Assembly: GCA_014905825.1 (NCBI GenBank) | Contig: JACGCN010000014.1 | Location: 682,001 to 746,000 of the forward strand | Length of the DNA: 64,000 nt | From: Lyophyllum atratum | Taxonomy: Eukaryota; Basidiomycota; Agaricomycetes; Agaricales; Lyophyllaceae | Direction of reading: 5' to 3' | Part shown: one piece after another, positions 32,118-44,037 of the stretch | Position numbering within the stretch: the first letter of the stretch is position 1 | How the letters are laid out: each line of letters opens with the position of its first letter | The notes under the pieces: model-generated | What the model was told of the DNA's origin: nothing | Databases searched by the model: none | The model's input: the letters and a program-made list of their open reading frames with translations, nothing else | Program-made: the position numbers and the translations under genes

Positions 32118-32920
32118 CCCTGGCTGCACACGAGATGGGGTTGTCTTGCTTGTCTGGACGAGGATGGTGTTCAGCCGCGTACAGATATCTAGTGTCCAGG
32201 CTCGACTGGCTGGAGGGATTTCTCAAGGAAGCATCATTGGGACTGGACCTGGGCTGAATGGCACGGGGCAGCACTGCCTTCTCGTGATCGGTCCGTCATG
32301 GGCGGGGATTTTTGCTCCCATCAACACCGCTCGTATCCGATGAATGGTACACCTCGACCTACTTGGCCTCGGTGATCAGGATTGCTTGATGTACACCAGC
32401 GACCACGTACAGACCAGCGACAAGTGCTGTCTGTGAGACCACCTGATCATCTAGATGGACACTCATCGTGTCACTACGACCCTGTCATTCTGGTATAGAT
32501 ACGCCTGGGTTTTCTGCTTCGTTTCCTTACCGGTGTAGACCACTAGTCACTTGAATTTCATCGCACTCTTTGTTGAACGAAAAATTTCATACCTTTTCGC
32601 CCTTTGCCTGCCTTGTCAATGATGCGTACCTCTATGTACTCTCTGTCCTCGTAGTTTCCGCGTCTGTTGTCTCCGGTGGTCCTGCCAGTGGGTATGAGAA
32701 CCGCGCGCGCTGTCTGTCGGTGGAGACTCCTGATGGTGAACTTCGACTCGCTTGCAACTTCGCGTTCTGTTTGAAAAACAGCGATCTGAGGGAGATTAGA
32801 TGTAGATTAGATTCGCACTCTGACGTGACTGTGATCACAACTCGATTTTGACCATCAACCATATGGTTAGTTGTCCTTGTCAGGCGCAAGCCAGCGTCGT
32901 AACACCCCTCGTTCTCGCTC
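32118..32920. other. 0.8-kb intergenic region
   Basis: An open stretch on the plus strand at 32570-32851 contains a signal-peptide-like run (LYVLSVLVVSASVVSGGPAS) but has no in-frame ATG and no clear upstream exon, so it is not called as a gene. Confidence 0.45.
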
Positions 32921-34323
32921 ATGTCTCTTTTACCGGGCCACCCTCCTCGGGTTGCCAGGACTGCAGGGGTACGCTATAGCCCCTACCCATTGGACACGTC
33001 GGGCGCTCGCAACGCAACCCATCGGAGGCGTCACTCATTTGGGGGTCATACCACCGAAGTTACGGAAGGTCACCAGGTTGTTACGCGCGGACCTCCGGAA
33101 GTGAGTAGGTCGACCTATGAATGAGCTTCATAGCCCTGATATACTCACTTGCAAGCTTGTCGGTGCCCACCACCTTACTCAAGTCCTCGATGTCGTTGAG
33201 GCATTATCCAGACAAGTGCAAAGCATGGAACGCCTCCTAGAGAGATTATCTCAAGGTGTGGATCGTCTCGAGGCCTCGCGAGGTGAGGTGGAGACATCGC
33301 AAGCTGAAGAAGGTGTCGATAGTCCCGATCGTGAGAGGAATGCGGACCAGGTGGAGGTTTCGCAAGCTGCGGAAGAGGTTGAAGATGATGACGAGGTGTC
33401 AACTAGTACTACACATGTGGATGATGTTCAACAAGTACGTATCGTGATGCGTTATCAAATATTGTCGCTAATAAGTATGCAATGCGTCAAGAAAATCCTC
33501 AAACGCGTCATTAGACACCATTTGATACAGCCACAAAAGTCGTATGATAGTATTCGACAGGCTGTCATTGTGAGTGGGTTTTGTTGGATTCGGCGAATTG
33601 ACTTGTGACCCTGCACTGCGTTGTAGGCCTACATCCAAAGCAACGCAACTACACTGAAATTAGACTCGTATGTCACTGATTCGAGCACTCGCGTAGCAAT
33701 CGAGAAGTATCTGGCTGCCCAAGTTCGCAGTCTCAAGGCTCAACTCCGGGCTCACGTACGAATCTTCAATGAATGGTTTTTCCGTGAAACCTGGCCACTC
33801 ATACTCAGATCATACAGATCTGGAAATCTGTCGACAACCCCCTTGACCTCGAGAAATTTGCCAAGAAGATAGTTGCAACACATCACCTCCCAGAAGTGCC
33901 CGACATAATCCCAAACAGCATTCTTGCAAGTTTCGCACTTATGGTATGTACCAATGTGGCTTTGACATCCCGTTGATATTCATGGTAATATTCTCAATGG
34001 ACACAGCGCACCATTGCAGTCCCGTTGGTCCCCTCATCGAAAACCAAGGAACTCAAGAAAAAAAATACCACAGGGTTCTGGAGAACCCTCGAGACAGAGC
34101 TAGAAGAGTTGTATGCGAGAAATGGTGCAGACCGTACGTCTGAAGCATGGATAAGGTGTGACTGGACGTTATATCTGGAATCCCTTGATTGACGTGCGGC
34201 ATGATCTTCAGTTGGGAAAAAGAAATGATCAACGCTGACCGTGCAAAATACCGTGTTTCGACCGCGTTGCCTCTGTCGTTGCAAAACGCCGATAGCACAC
34301 CGCTGCTGGTCAAGGAGTCGTAG
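32921..34323 (+). CDS. Coiled-coil protein of unknown function
   Basis: Seven exons join in frame: MSLLPGHPPRVARTAGVRY... (from 32921), LVGAHHLTQVLDVVEALSRQVQSMERLLERLSQGVDRLEAS... (33156-33434, coiled coil then acidic), KILKRVIRHHLIQPQKSYDSIRQAVI, AYIQSNATTLKLDSYVTDSSTRVAIEKYLAAQVRSLKAQLRAH, IWKSVDNPLDLEKFAKKIVATHHLPEVPDIIPNSILASFALM, RTIAVPLVPSSKTKELKKKNTTGFWRTLETELEELYARNGADRT and WEKEMINADRAKYRVST...LLVKES-TAG. Introns are short with good acceptors; the fourth acceptor (33490) and last donor (GTCTGA at 34137) are less standard. About 330 residues. I believe similar uncharacterised proteins are multicopy in Agaricomycetes, but I assign no function. Confidence 0.6.
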
Positions 34324-35341
34324 CCAGGTGGCAATGTTGTGGCGAAGCTCATCTGACGTACATTGCATCCTTTAGATGAACAATCCTGGGTAAACCTTAC
34401 ACAGGCAACGCTTGCATGCCTCCCTTCATCCACTTCTTTGACAATCCGGCCTTGTTCTGATTTGGGAGCAATGTCGCGGGCAATGTTAGAGATGCCAAGT
34501 CGTCGAGCGACCTCCGCCGGTAGGCTTATCACATATGGATTTGCCATATATCATTATCGTTCGGAGCCTTCGGACTCTCCTTATCGCGTAGAATTAGCTT
34601 ATTTGATGGACTCGATACTGTACCGTACACTACATAATGCCGGAGACTGACATAGCTTCGATGCCATATGAAACCTCTTGATGAAGTCGTCTCAATGACT
34701 CGCCCAGTCGAGAAACAGGTAACGCAATCGGATTGCATCTAGGCAAAGCTGGTATGTACATGCATGGATAATTAAAGCACGACAAGTGAAGAAAAAACGA
34801 CCGACAGGAGGAAGAGGGTCCACGAGACATGCCTCGCGAATCATATGGCTGGGACGCAGTGTACCAGTAAACCAGTAATTCGAGGGGGTTGAGGGTTGGG
34901 TGCTCAACCTGACCTGAGGACCGCGGAGGACCTCGATTGAGTCTTGAAGGTGACGATGAACGAGCAAGGAAGATCCATGTAATTTTTTGATTTGAAGTCC
35001 AAGTCGTCCTTGTAATTTTGGAGCTGCAGCCTGCAGCTACGGTTGGAGGGGCGGAGTGCCGGGATGGACCTAGTGCATTCTGTTATAATGATACTATCGA
35101 AATAGAATGATATGGCTCACCAGTGATCGCATACGGGTCAGCTGGCACCTCAGGGACGACAATGAGGACCCAAACACCACTATATCCTCCATATATTCGA
35201 CTGAATCCTATTCAAGTCATCCACCCAATACGCATGCAGGAGGACCCCGATACATGACGATTATTCGTACACAATAAAAAAGGACTAACTATATAAAGAT
35301 GAGGAGGTAATCGATGTGTAAATGTGGAATATGGAGGGGCT
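34324..35341. other. 1-kb region between convergent genes
   Basis: 3' ends of the coiled-coil gene and of RTF1. No supported gene; the open stretches on the minus strand lack family similarity. Confidence 0.5.
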
Positions 35342-37471
35342 CTAGAAATCCCCCAGGTCAATCTCAATGGAGTCAAAGATGGTTGCTTCGAGTGACTTCT
35401 TGACGGTGACGGATCCAATTAGGGGCGCGGCAGCCGGCGGAGGAAGCGGCGAGACAGGGCGGGACGTGTCTTTTGGTGGGACAAGAGTGGGAGTTCCTGG
35501 CCTAGTCAACACGAAGAGATGATCAGCGAACTGGGCGTGAGCGGGAAACAATCCGTGCACCTCGTTGTCGGCGTCGCGGCATTGAATAACCTCGGCATGA
35601 TCTTAAGCCTGGCACTAGGGTCCACCGGCGTAAGTGTCCCCGTCCCACCCGCCGCCGCAAGCTTTCGCTCCCGGCGCTTCCGCTCCGCCTCCGCAATCTC
35701 GGCCTTACGCACGGCCTCCATGTTGGCTTTACGATTTCGCTCGTTCACCTTGGCGAGCAGGTCGATCGTATCGTCACGAAGCTGGGGCTGGACGGCGCCT
35801 CCTAACTCTACCAACTTCGCATCAATTTCAGCGACCTCCGCATAGTCGTGTCGCCGCTGCGCGAGTGTACGGGCCTGTGTGAGGCGTGATTTCTCCATTG
35901 TCGTGAGGCCAATGGACTTGGAGCTGCTGAGTTGGCTTTTACGCGCGAGCATGGCGTTGATGTCACTCTGCGTAATTGTAGTCAGAGGAAGTTGGTGTAT
36001 GAAAGGGGACGGACGTACCTCGGTTATTGGCTGGGTCACCAATCGGGTCATGTCCGCAACCTTCTTCTCAAGAACTCGTTTCGTGGGTAGTTTCACCTCC
36101 TCGCTGGAGCATGTTCTCGCCAGCCGCTCAAATTCTTTCTATAGGGTCGTTAGCGGGCGACGGGGCGAAAGTACGAGAGCTTACAGCTATGAAAGGCCCG
36201 TTGGAGACCTTGTCCATGTGGAATAGTTTCACGGACTTCCCATGCTTGAGCTCGAGGACCTGGTTAGCCATCTTGTCATTTACTCGATATGGTTTGACAA
36301 AGTCAGCACCGAGGTCTAAAAGGAAAATTAGCGGTGGCGTTCATGAGAAGATTTGGATACGTACTGGTTATCTGGCATATACGGTACACAGGCTGGCTAT
36401 TTTCCTGACCGATGAGATAGCGGACCCAAGCGTCTGGAAATCACCGTAAAAAGAAGGTCATTGATAGAAATAAAGTCGACTACCTTGCACATAGTCCTGG
36501 AACCATGGTGCCATGCAATACTTCGCGAGCGAATCTCGCGTTATACGGCACTTTTCTAAGTCTTCCATCCCGACTGGCTGATCATCGACGGGCACCGGCT
36601 TGCTGAACAGTTTGCGGTCCTTCTCTTCCTCCTGCTCATACTTGGTAATCTGCCCATCTTCTGACTCGTCGTCTGAGATCTCCATGTCCATGGGCGATGA
36701 CGACCGATCCCGTTTAGGTGAGCCCTTTGTCTGATGGTATTGATGAATGGACAGTAATTCCCCAACAAAATATACGCACCCGCTGCTTCTCATCCTTAGC
36801 CTTCCGCTTCGCCTTGAGTTCATCGAGCTTCCGACTCTTCTCCTTCGTGGCACCACGCACAGTGTGTTGCCCTATTAAATGACATGTCAGTCACGATAGG
36901 TGAGGAAGACGTGGACCACCCACGTTTAGCAGCCTTCGCCACACCGTCGACATCCCCGCCCCGCTGCTCCTTCACCATCTGCGAGATCATCCGCCTATCA
37001 TGCAGCCGCTGCTTCTCCTCAAGGCGCAGCGCAATCTTCTCCTCGCGCTCAATCTCGGACATCTGCATGAGGCTGCCCATGATGGAGATAGACAAGAGAT
37101 AGAAGACAAAGGCAAGGCATGCGGTAAGCCAAACAGGCGACGCTGGGTTATAAAGGCTGATGCGGCGCCAATGGCCTTTGCTTACCGTTGCCTGTCTGCC
37201 TCGTCGATGAATTTCCCGTCCAGCGGGTACGGGTCCACGTCCTCCTGCTCCTCGCTTTCCGGCTCGTCGTCTTCCGAGTCGGTCATGCTGGAAAAAGTCC
37301 ACCGCACGGCGTAAAATGGGTGGGTCGCAGAAAATAACGCTGTGCTTACTCTGCCTTGCGCTTCTTGGACGAAGAGGCCTTGGAAGAGGAGCCTTGGCGT
37401 CGTTTGCGTTTCTTGTCCACGCCGGCGAGGGCGAGGAGTTCGTCGCCGATATCATCCTCGAAGTCGGACAT
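35342..37471 (-). CDS. RTF1: RTF1, Paf1-complex subunit with Plus3 domain
   Basis: Nuclear elongation factor that tethers the Paf1 complex to RNA polymerase II via Spt5 and promotes H2B ubiquitylation and H3K4/K79 methylation. The start MSDFEDDIGDELLALAG at 37471 is the family's acidic N-terminus. It is followed by EDDEPESEEQEDVDPYPLDGKFIDEADRQ, the charged helical histone-modification region (LMQMSEIEREEKIALRLEEKQRLHDRRMISQMVKEQ, about 36940-37080) and the Plus3 domain (CRITRDSLAKYCMAPWFQDYVQG...AWVRYLIGQENSQPVYRICQIT...VLELKHGKSVKLFHMDKVSNGPF, about 36520 to 36185). The C-terminal coiled coil (SDINAMLARKSQL...LAQRRHDYAEVAEIDAKL) follows. It ends FDSIEIDLGDF-TAG. Around nine introns; about 530 residues. 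The open frame extends upstream only by non-ATG codons. Confidence 0.93.
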
Positions 37472-38456
37472 TTTGTCAGTTGTGAAGTCGGGAACGACAG
37501 CAGAACCTGGGTCAACTCCGGCAATTATGTTTCTTTCCCACGCCACCTTCCATTGTTGAACTCAAAGTTGAACTGAACCGCTTACAGTTACTACCAGCCG
37601 TCCCCTGGCCCCGTCCTGCCTTGCCTCTTCTAATTCTGACGATATTCAAAACATTAATCTGCGTCCTCGGTCATGCTGACCACGGCATATCTACTCATAC
37701 ACAGGTTCTAATTCAACTTTTTTTTCGATGGTAATTACAAAGGGATGTCAAGGTATGTGTCGCTTTTTTTTGAAATTTCTACTTCAAAACAAGATAACAT
37801 ACCCAATTCTCTTTTAGAATCGGTTCTCAGAAGGGGTAGCTTTTTATTTATTGTGTAACTTGGCCTGCGATATCAATACTAGGGTGGTCAAATAATTTGC
37901 CATACCTTGATATGAGATCGCGACGGAAATAGACCGTCCAGGACTTGTACGCCAGCTCGTATTGACCGGTTTTACACTTTCTTGTCTGTTTCCTGATTGG
38001 CGCAGTGTTTACGGAAAGGCCGCGTCCATGGAGCTGACTGTCTGGCGAGACTCTCAACCGCGACTGCAACATTGGTTGTCACATCGAACCCCCATCCTAC
38101 CCATTGTTTGGAGTCAGTGCTTCACTTCCTTCGGATAATTTCCCCGCTCCACGGCCATCCTAATATTATGGATACGGGACGCTGCCGGTCGTCGTCTCTG
38201 CGGTACGTGCAATGTAGACGGCGAGGTGGCCCAAGTTACGCGCAGCCTCATCCCAGCCTCATCGTCACTCGCCGTTCAAAGTGTACACATTCTTATCCAT
38301 TGCCGCCCACGGTCTTTCAGAACCTTATGAGTCACGACACTCGTATGGTATCACCCGCACGGCCTCGAAAACACCTTCGGATGCCCACAACCACCTTTCC
38401 TAATTCATCCGAGACCTCTTCCGGAGTCTTTAGCGTACGGATGACAGCCCGAAGCT
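37472..38456. other. 1-kb intergenic region
   Basis: RTF1 promoter at the left. Includes T-rich runs (37720-37780). No gene supported. Confidence 0.45.
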
Positions 38457-38660
38457 AAGTATGAACGGATCGTCGCATCATTTGCGCTAAAGAAAGCTGT
38501 GGGAAATGTCGTACCTATTCGGTCTTTGGTGGAAGAAAGCGACATCGGGATCGGATGGTTGGATGACCTGCTTCCTGCTGCCATATCATTCGAGGCACTT
38601 GTCAGATTCAAAAATTGGATGCGTCGGTCGTTCATGCATTCAGAATTACCGATGCAATAA
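38457..38660 (+). pseudogene. Possible coding relic
   Basis: A 67-residue open stretch reading KYERIVASFALKKAVGNVVP...SLVEESDIGIGWLDDLLPAAISFEALVRFKNWMRRSF to a TAA looks protein-like in composition. No start, no clear upstream exon and stops in the preceding DNA; not recognised. Confidence 0.25.
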
Positions 38661-38948
38661 CCACTGAGGGGAAATGCACGACCTGTATTATTTCCGACCC
38701 AGAATGGCGTGACGAGTTTCCGTTCAACAACTGCGGCCAGTCATGGCCAGTCATGGCGCTTGCTGTAAGCTGAGGTCCCATGATTGCTCTTACTAAAAGA
38801 TGGCTATGTAAAGAGGTCCCTCGTGTCTCGTGCCGTTGTAGTTCAGATCTTCAGTATCATCTGAGCATGGCTTCCCTGTACTAATATCATGCCTCCGCTA
38901 TCGCATCCTGACTCAAGACTCGGAGCGATCACCACATCCTCGTGTACT

Positions 38949-39560
38949 CTACGAATCTGTGACATGTACGTTAAGTCTGAGAAGCATGGCGATAATGATT
39001 ATCCCGATCGCGATCAAGACTGCTGCGATGGTGGTATGCCATTTCTTAGGAGCGGAACTGCATGTGGAAGTCCCTACATGTGAGCGTACCTTTCACATAG
39101 CCGAGTCCGCTGCCATGCAACTTGACGGTTTCTCGAAGAACACACATTTCTTGTGGCGTCTTAGGACAGAAGAGCGCGCGACGTGCTCTGGCTGCTAGGT
39201 TTGAACCACCCGTGTGACTGGAGACGTATTATGGGTACAATCCATATCGGACGAGGAAGATGAGATTCTGAAGATTCGAAAAATGCAGCACCGCCCTTCC
39301 CCACCTTGATCATCAAGATATTACTCCATAGTAGGCGACGGCAGAAAGAGGGATCTGCGTCATTATGAGTGGTACAGGAGGACATCAAGATACCAGCACC
39401 CACAGTGACAGAGTGACTTACCGACTTCGGTCTCAACACCTACCAATAATTGGAACCCAGCTCTATTAGTTATGAATCCGGTCATCAGACTTAGTGTGGC
39501 GTAACACAAGATTCGCAATCTACCTACAACCGCCGTGATAATATGATCGACACAGCACAA
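38949..39560 (-). pseudogene. Small membrane-protein gene or its remnant, relative of 17735-18235
   Basis: Not recognised. Segments on the minus strand: ILCYATLSLMTGFITNRAGFQLLVGVETEV then a GTAAGT...GACGCAG intron, DPSFCRRLLWSNILMIKVGKGGAAFFES..., and a last exon (39073-38949) APKKWHTTIAAVLIAIGIIIIAMLLRLNVHVTDS-TAG that is a clean single-pass helix. The middle segments do not join in one frame, so the gene may have introns I cannot place or be broken. The last 320 bp recur, more decayed, just after MTR4. Confidence 0.4.
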
Positions 39561-41014
39561 TATCGACTCATATTGACATCGGGACCCACAGTTGGTGCGA
39601 ATTCTAAACCCGGCTTCAACAAGCCCTAGACCCTTAGCTTCTCGATCCTGAATTCTCCCATGTCTTGTGGAGGAACATGACAGAGGTGAAACATTTACCC
39701 TGCGTCTAGTACAGCGTGGTCCACGCTTCTTTTCGCAGGACAGATCTCGTTCTGTATGACTCGGCAGCTAGCTGGCGTATTTAAGTCTCTGCCTGAGGGG
39801 TATTCACTCATACCATTCGGTTTATCCCCCTCATCTTTTCAAAGCTTTATTCGACGATCATGGTGAGCCTCAGCTCTGCAGCATATACTAAGTGAATAGC
39901 TGAAGACCCTACCCAGGCACCCTCCTACAGCGTAAAGTCCCCATCCCTTCCTCAAGACATTTCCGCAGCTCACTGTGTCCGGCAGCAAAATAATTGGAAA
40001 TTCACCAAACCCGGCACTAATCTGCAATATGTCGGGAAATATAAGGACATGGTGGAGAGCCGCTGGGGAGTTCGTACCTTCCTTGCTTCAACGCCTCTCT
40101 GCGACTGCTGACAGTACTCTAGTTGAACATCGTTCTTGAATTTGCCGACAATAGTACTTACCAACTGAAGTTCTCGGCCTGCGACAAAACTAGGTCATCA
40201 TTCACTTCTTTCTGCCTCCACATGACTTGGCTGACATATATGGTCTACAGCGACGCCATTTCACCGGCTGCCCCTTAGGTTTAACCTGTTAAATGCCTTC
40301 GCGTCGCTCTACTCCCATCCCATGTCCCATCTGTTGTACTTATAGTTTGATCTGTATTTGTAGTTTGTTATCTAGCCTGATAAATTGAGTATTTTGCTTC
40401 ATTGGCGGTTTCGGTCTGTCTTCTCGAGCTCCTCGTGCTAATACTTAAGCTCAGCCAGACAGACGTATCGCGTCACCATCGTATCGACTCACGGTTCAAT
40501 CGACTTCCGGCGGTCGGAGTCCATGTCAGAATAATAGATGGCCTACGATTGTTTGCACAACATCGACCTCTCATTAGTGTGGGTTTAAAGGTTCGTCAGT
40601 AAGAGAAACAGAGGCGAGATGAAAGTTAATAAAAAATGAACAGCCTTACGGAACTGTGAGTTTTATGAGAGAAAAACGGGTAGTTATTTGTCATTTCAAG
40701 GTTCGGAAGGGGTACAGACGGGTCACGGGTGGTGTAATGCGCTCGGAGAAACGGGAATCACCTTCGACAGTTGGATGCGTCGAGAAAGCTGCATGTTTCC
40801 TCAGTGTATGTCCCCGACGATGACCGACATTTCGCGCGACGCGTATACCATCTGTCTAGCGGTGTAATGCGTAGTTGAATGAACTGAGGATTCCCGCGTG
40901 TGGTGAAGTTAACAGACAGGTGAAAAAACAGAGCAACAATGTCGAGAGCTGGAACGTTCAACGATGACAACGAGAAGCAGGGTCACATGAGACCAGTTAC
41001 AAATGTCTGTTATT
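39561..41014. other. 1.45-kb intergenic region
   Basis: No supported gene. Bases 40720-40865 are the partner of the 30640-30785 fragment (reverse orientation). Confidence 0.45.
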
Positions 41015-42672
41015 CTACCTCTCGAAAACGACTGGTGGAATGAGTAATGATTCTGGGGGCATGGAGTGAACCACTGTCGCAATTCTATCCAGTGCCTCTT
41101 GTGCATCGATTCGCTGTATTGGGTCAACAGCGGTCATACCAACCAAGACGTCGTCGAGTGCGGGAATTGTGCTCTAAAGGTTGAGCCAGGTTGTGAGCAG
41201 GTAAACACATAACGTAGAAGATGTCGAGACCGGTATACCTTGAAATTTGAGAGACTGGTGCCCAGTTGCCAGACATCTAGCTTGAAGGGGTTATACGGCT
41301 TTCCCGAGGTAAGCTCAGGCGCAAGTGGCCGGGCATACATCTCGGGTTCCGAGAAAGACCCGCCGAGAGGGTAACCTGTTGAGACACACTCCTCTGCAGG
41401 ACATTCCAGCGGAAATTCCACTGCGGCTTCAAAGTCGATTAGATAAACTCGAGGACGAGAAGGGGAAAGTTTCATCGTGAGCAGGGACTCGGGCTGCCAT
41501 TGGACAAGGAAATTGTCGTAGAAGGCGTCCTACACAATCCATGAAGGAAAGATGAGTATTAGACGAGGTGTTACTTGATGAGTGGGCTTACACGATGCGC
41601 AATATTCAATTCGTGAATGAACGCAAGTGCCTTTGCATGAATGTTGAGGAATGTCCGAGGTTCGGGGCTTGGAAGGTCATACGCACCTCCAACATTTGCA
41701 TAACCATCTCGATGATATCTCCGACGGAATTCTTTGCCCAACCATCGATGCTTTCCCTCATCGTGGAGCCCACCTTAGGGAACAGGCCGAAGATGATATC
41801 TTCAAACACGAACTCCGAAAACATGGGAAGAGCATGGTTGTTGCTATAAAGGCTGTGTTTCCCCGTCCCAAGCCTCCTGAGAATTTTGAGATGATCATGC
41901 CCTTCGTTGCCGATAACGACAACACGGATTACGAGATCGTGTCCCTCAGGGGTGCGGGTAGGTCGCGAGAGGGGATTCTATCTTGTGAATGTCAGTTATG
42001 GGTAGAATGAACGTATAACACCACAGACACTGTAATAAAATTTCCTAAGCCTTTCTGCTGTTCCGATAGGACTTTGAGTTGTATCAGGATTCGGGCGGTA
42101 GGGCGTGGCATATCCAAATCCAGTTGGCGAGGGGTAAGCAGCTCCAGGAGTCGTGCCGGGAGTCTCAAGAATGCAACCCCAGTTCCATGGCCAGAGCGTA
42201 AATCCTGCATCGCGGAATACTGGACCCATAATTCTCCAGATCTCTTCCTCATCTTCGTCAGAAGGTCCAGGTATTCTCCATGTGTCAAGGTCGACAGGAA
42301 GCTATCGCAAAATATGTCAGGTAATCGAAAGGGAATGAGAAAATGAACCACACCTTTTGCCGAATAATCCGCCTTTGTCTGCGTGGATGGGTTGCCCACA
42401 TTGCGTACGAGGCAAGGATGGCCGCTGCTCCACTTATAGCGATACTCACTGAAAGCCTTGCCGGGAACGTCATGCCAGATAGTCGCGGGATGCGAGAGGT
42501 TTTGAAACTTCAAAGCTTCAACCGTGACGTTGGTGTCGGTGGCCACAATAGTAAACGTATTCAGGCGGAGTCAGGGCGGAGCTCACGTCCATGGCCCAAT
42601 GCCCTTTGCTGTGTTGTGGGCGCAAGTTCATCAAAGTAATTTCTGATGAAGTCTGATCTCTGCCAGGTTTCC
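41015..42672 (-). CDS. Fungal protein-kinase-like gene (5' end uncertain)
   Basis: Belongs to the large Agaricomycete kinase-like family with a divergent N-lobe. Reading order: RSDFIRNYFDELAPTTQQRALG (near 42660-42600), VTVEALKFQNLSHPATIWHDVPGKAF, LPVDLDTWRIPGPSDEDEEEIWRIMGPVFRDAGF, GHDLVIRVVVIGNEGHDHLKILRRLGTGKHSLYSNNHALPMFSEFVFEDIIFGLFPKVG (about 41945-41770), WAKNSVGDIIEMVMQMLE, the catalytic loop IAHRDAFYDNFLVQW (HRD and Asn present, split by an intron), then VYLIDFEAAVEFPLEC (DFE in place of DFG), YARPLAPELTSGKPYNPFKLDVWQLGTSL (the APE/D-x-W region) and STIPALDDVLVGMTAVDPIQRIDAQEAL. The stop is at 41015. HRD and DF(E) aspartates are kept, so it may be active; substrate unknown. Start codon not placed. 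Confidence 0.75.
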
Positions 42673-43200
42673 AAGGCAATTAGAATGGGTAGGGGTTGTA
42701 CCGTAAACTGAGAGACAGGTGTCCTGGTTATAAACGAAACATTGCCACAGATGAAGTCGAAGGTTCGGAAAACAGAGATTGAGAGCCACAGACGCTATCA
42801 AACGTATCTCCCACGCCACCATCGCAAAAATTTAGTCATCGCAAAAAGTCATCGCAAAGAGTTGACCAACTTTGAATCTGCTTCAACTTCAAATCTGCTT
42901 ACTGAGGACACCTCTTGCATGGCTACCTCAGAAATCAACATCGAAATATCATACACCACCCGAAATCAGGATTTATCCAACGAGAAAACGACGTGTGACT
43001 CCTGGGCTCGTACTGGCTCGTAGCGACTATGCTTAGACTGTTTAATCATCTGGCGCTAGCAGTCGCCAGTATACATGGATCGTCGTCCTCGTTTTACACG
43101 CGTCCAGCGAGGGACGCCTCATTCATCAGCCCGCGAGTGACTATTCCCTTGACCGGTCTAGCACCGGCATTGGCCAGCATACCTCGGCACCTATTCATTA
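42673..43200. other. Intergenic region
   Basis: The first exon of the kinase-like gene may lie at its left edge. Nothing else supported. Confidence 0.4.
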
Positions 43201-43239
43201 GGGGTCTTCAGAGTTGGCGCAACGGCCGTTTCGAAACGG
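43201..43239 (+). repeat. MITE left terminal inverted repeat
   Basis: 39 bp, identical to the reverse complement of 43719-43757. It ends in a 14-bp perfect palindrome. Confidence 0.92.
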
Positions 43240-43718
43240 TAATTTCAGTTTTGAAAACAAAGCTTTGAATCGAAACCACTTTGACCGCTCGAAGGCACCC
43301 CGTTGCGATTTGTGATTTAAACTGTTTCAACATCGAGCTGAGCTTGATTTGAGCAACTGAGAGATGGCGGTGACCCAAACTTGAGATAACGCGCTGATTG
43401 ACTGATAAGGAAATGTCAATTTATCTTGCCCTTCACAACTATTCTGCGGGATCCCGGAGTTGCCTCGTCCACAAAATGTCAACAGCAGATGAACGCGCTT
43501 CTTTCGAGTGAACGTAGCGCGTTGTGCGACGGAAAATACGAAGTTACCAAGTATCTCACCCACGTCCACATCGGGCATCTCCGACTGATAATGAAGCTCC
43601 GTTCGAAGCCGCAACAGCAGGCAGCAGCATGCTGAAAACCAAAGTGATGCGGTTTCGATTTTGTGACTTGCCGTTGCAACTTTTTTGAAACGCTCGAAAT
43701 CTTTTTCTTTTTAAACAG

Positions 43719-43757
43719 CCGTTTCGAAACGGCCGTTGCGCCAACTCTGAAGACCCC
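43719..43757 (-). repeat. MITE right terminal inverted repeat
   Basis: 39 bp, identical to the reverse complement of 43201-43239; followed by TA. Confidence 0.92.
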
Positions 43758-44037
43758 TATTGGTTTCCGTTCTACACTCGTTTGACGGGAGAAGAACGTG
43801 TGATTCCGATGCCTCTACCTTGGTCTTCATCTTACGCTCGTGAGAAGGGCGCGCGATTCGTCGGCAGGAGGCCGAAGATGAGAAACGGGGCAACATCACG
43901 GTCACTAAATTTAATCCTCGTGCTGAACTTGGTCACACACATCCACATCTAGAAGCAGCATTCGGGATCTCGACGAGCCAGGACATAACCTCGCAGATCG
44001 CGCGCAATCCGGACAGTCTTCCGCAGCCCGCCCTCAC

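Larger units (their letters stand above)
43201..43757. mobile_element. 557-bp MITE with perfect 39-bp terminal inverted repeats
   Basis: Both ends are exact inverted copies: 43201-43239 starts GGGGTCTTCAGAGTTGGCGC and 43719-43757 is its reverse complement. The element is flanked by TA on both sides (43199-43200 and 43758-43759), consistent with a TA target-site duplication as made by Tc1/mariner-type transposases. It encodes no transposase, so it is non-autonomous. The inner 14 bp of each repeat (CCGTTTCGAAACGG) are a palindrome. No family name is assigned. Confidence 0.88.

Noticed and set aside
32570..32851. Signal-peptide-like open stretch (LYVLSVLVVSASVVSGGPAS).
   Set aside because: No in-frame ATG and no convincing upstream exon; composition alone is not enough to call a gene.
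37990..38100. Short resemblance (CAACCGCGACTGCAACA) to the duplicated tail near 29940.
   Set aside because: Only about 17 bp; flanking bases do not align, so it is not counted as another copy.
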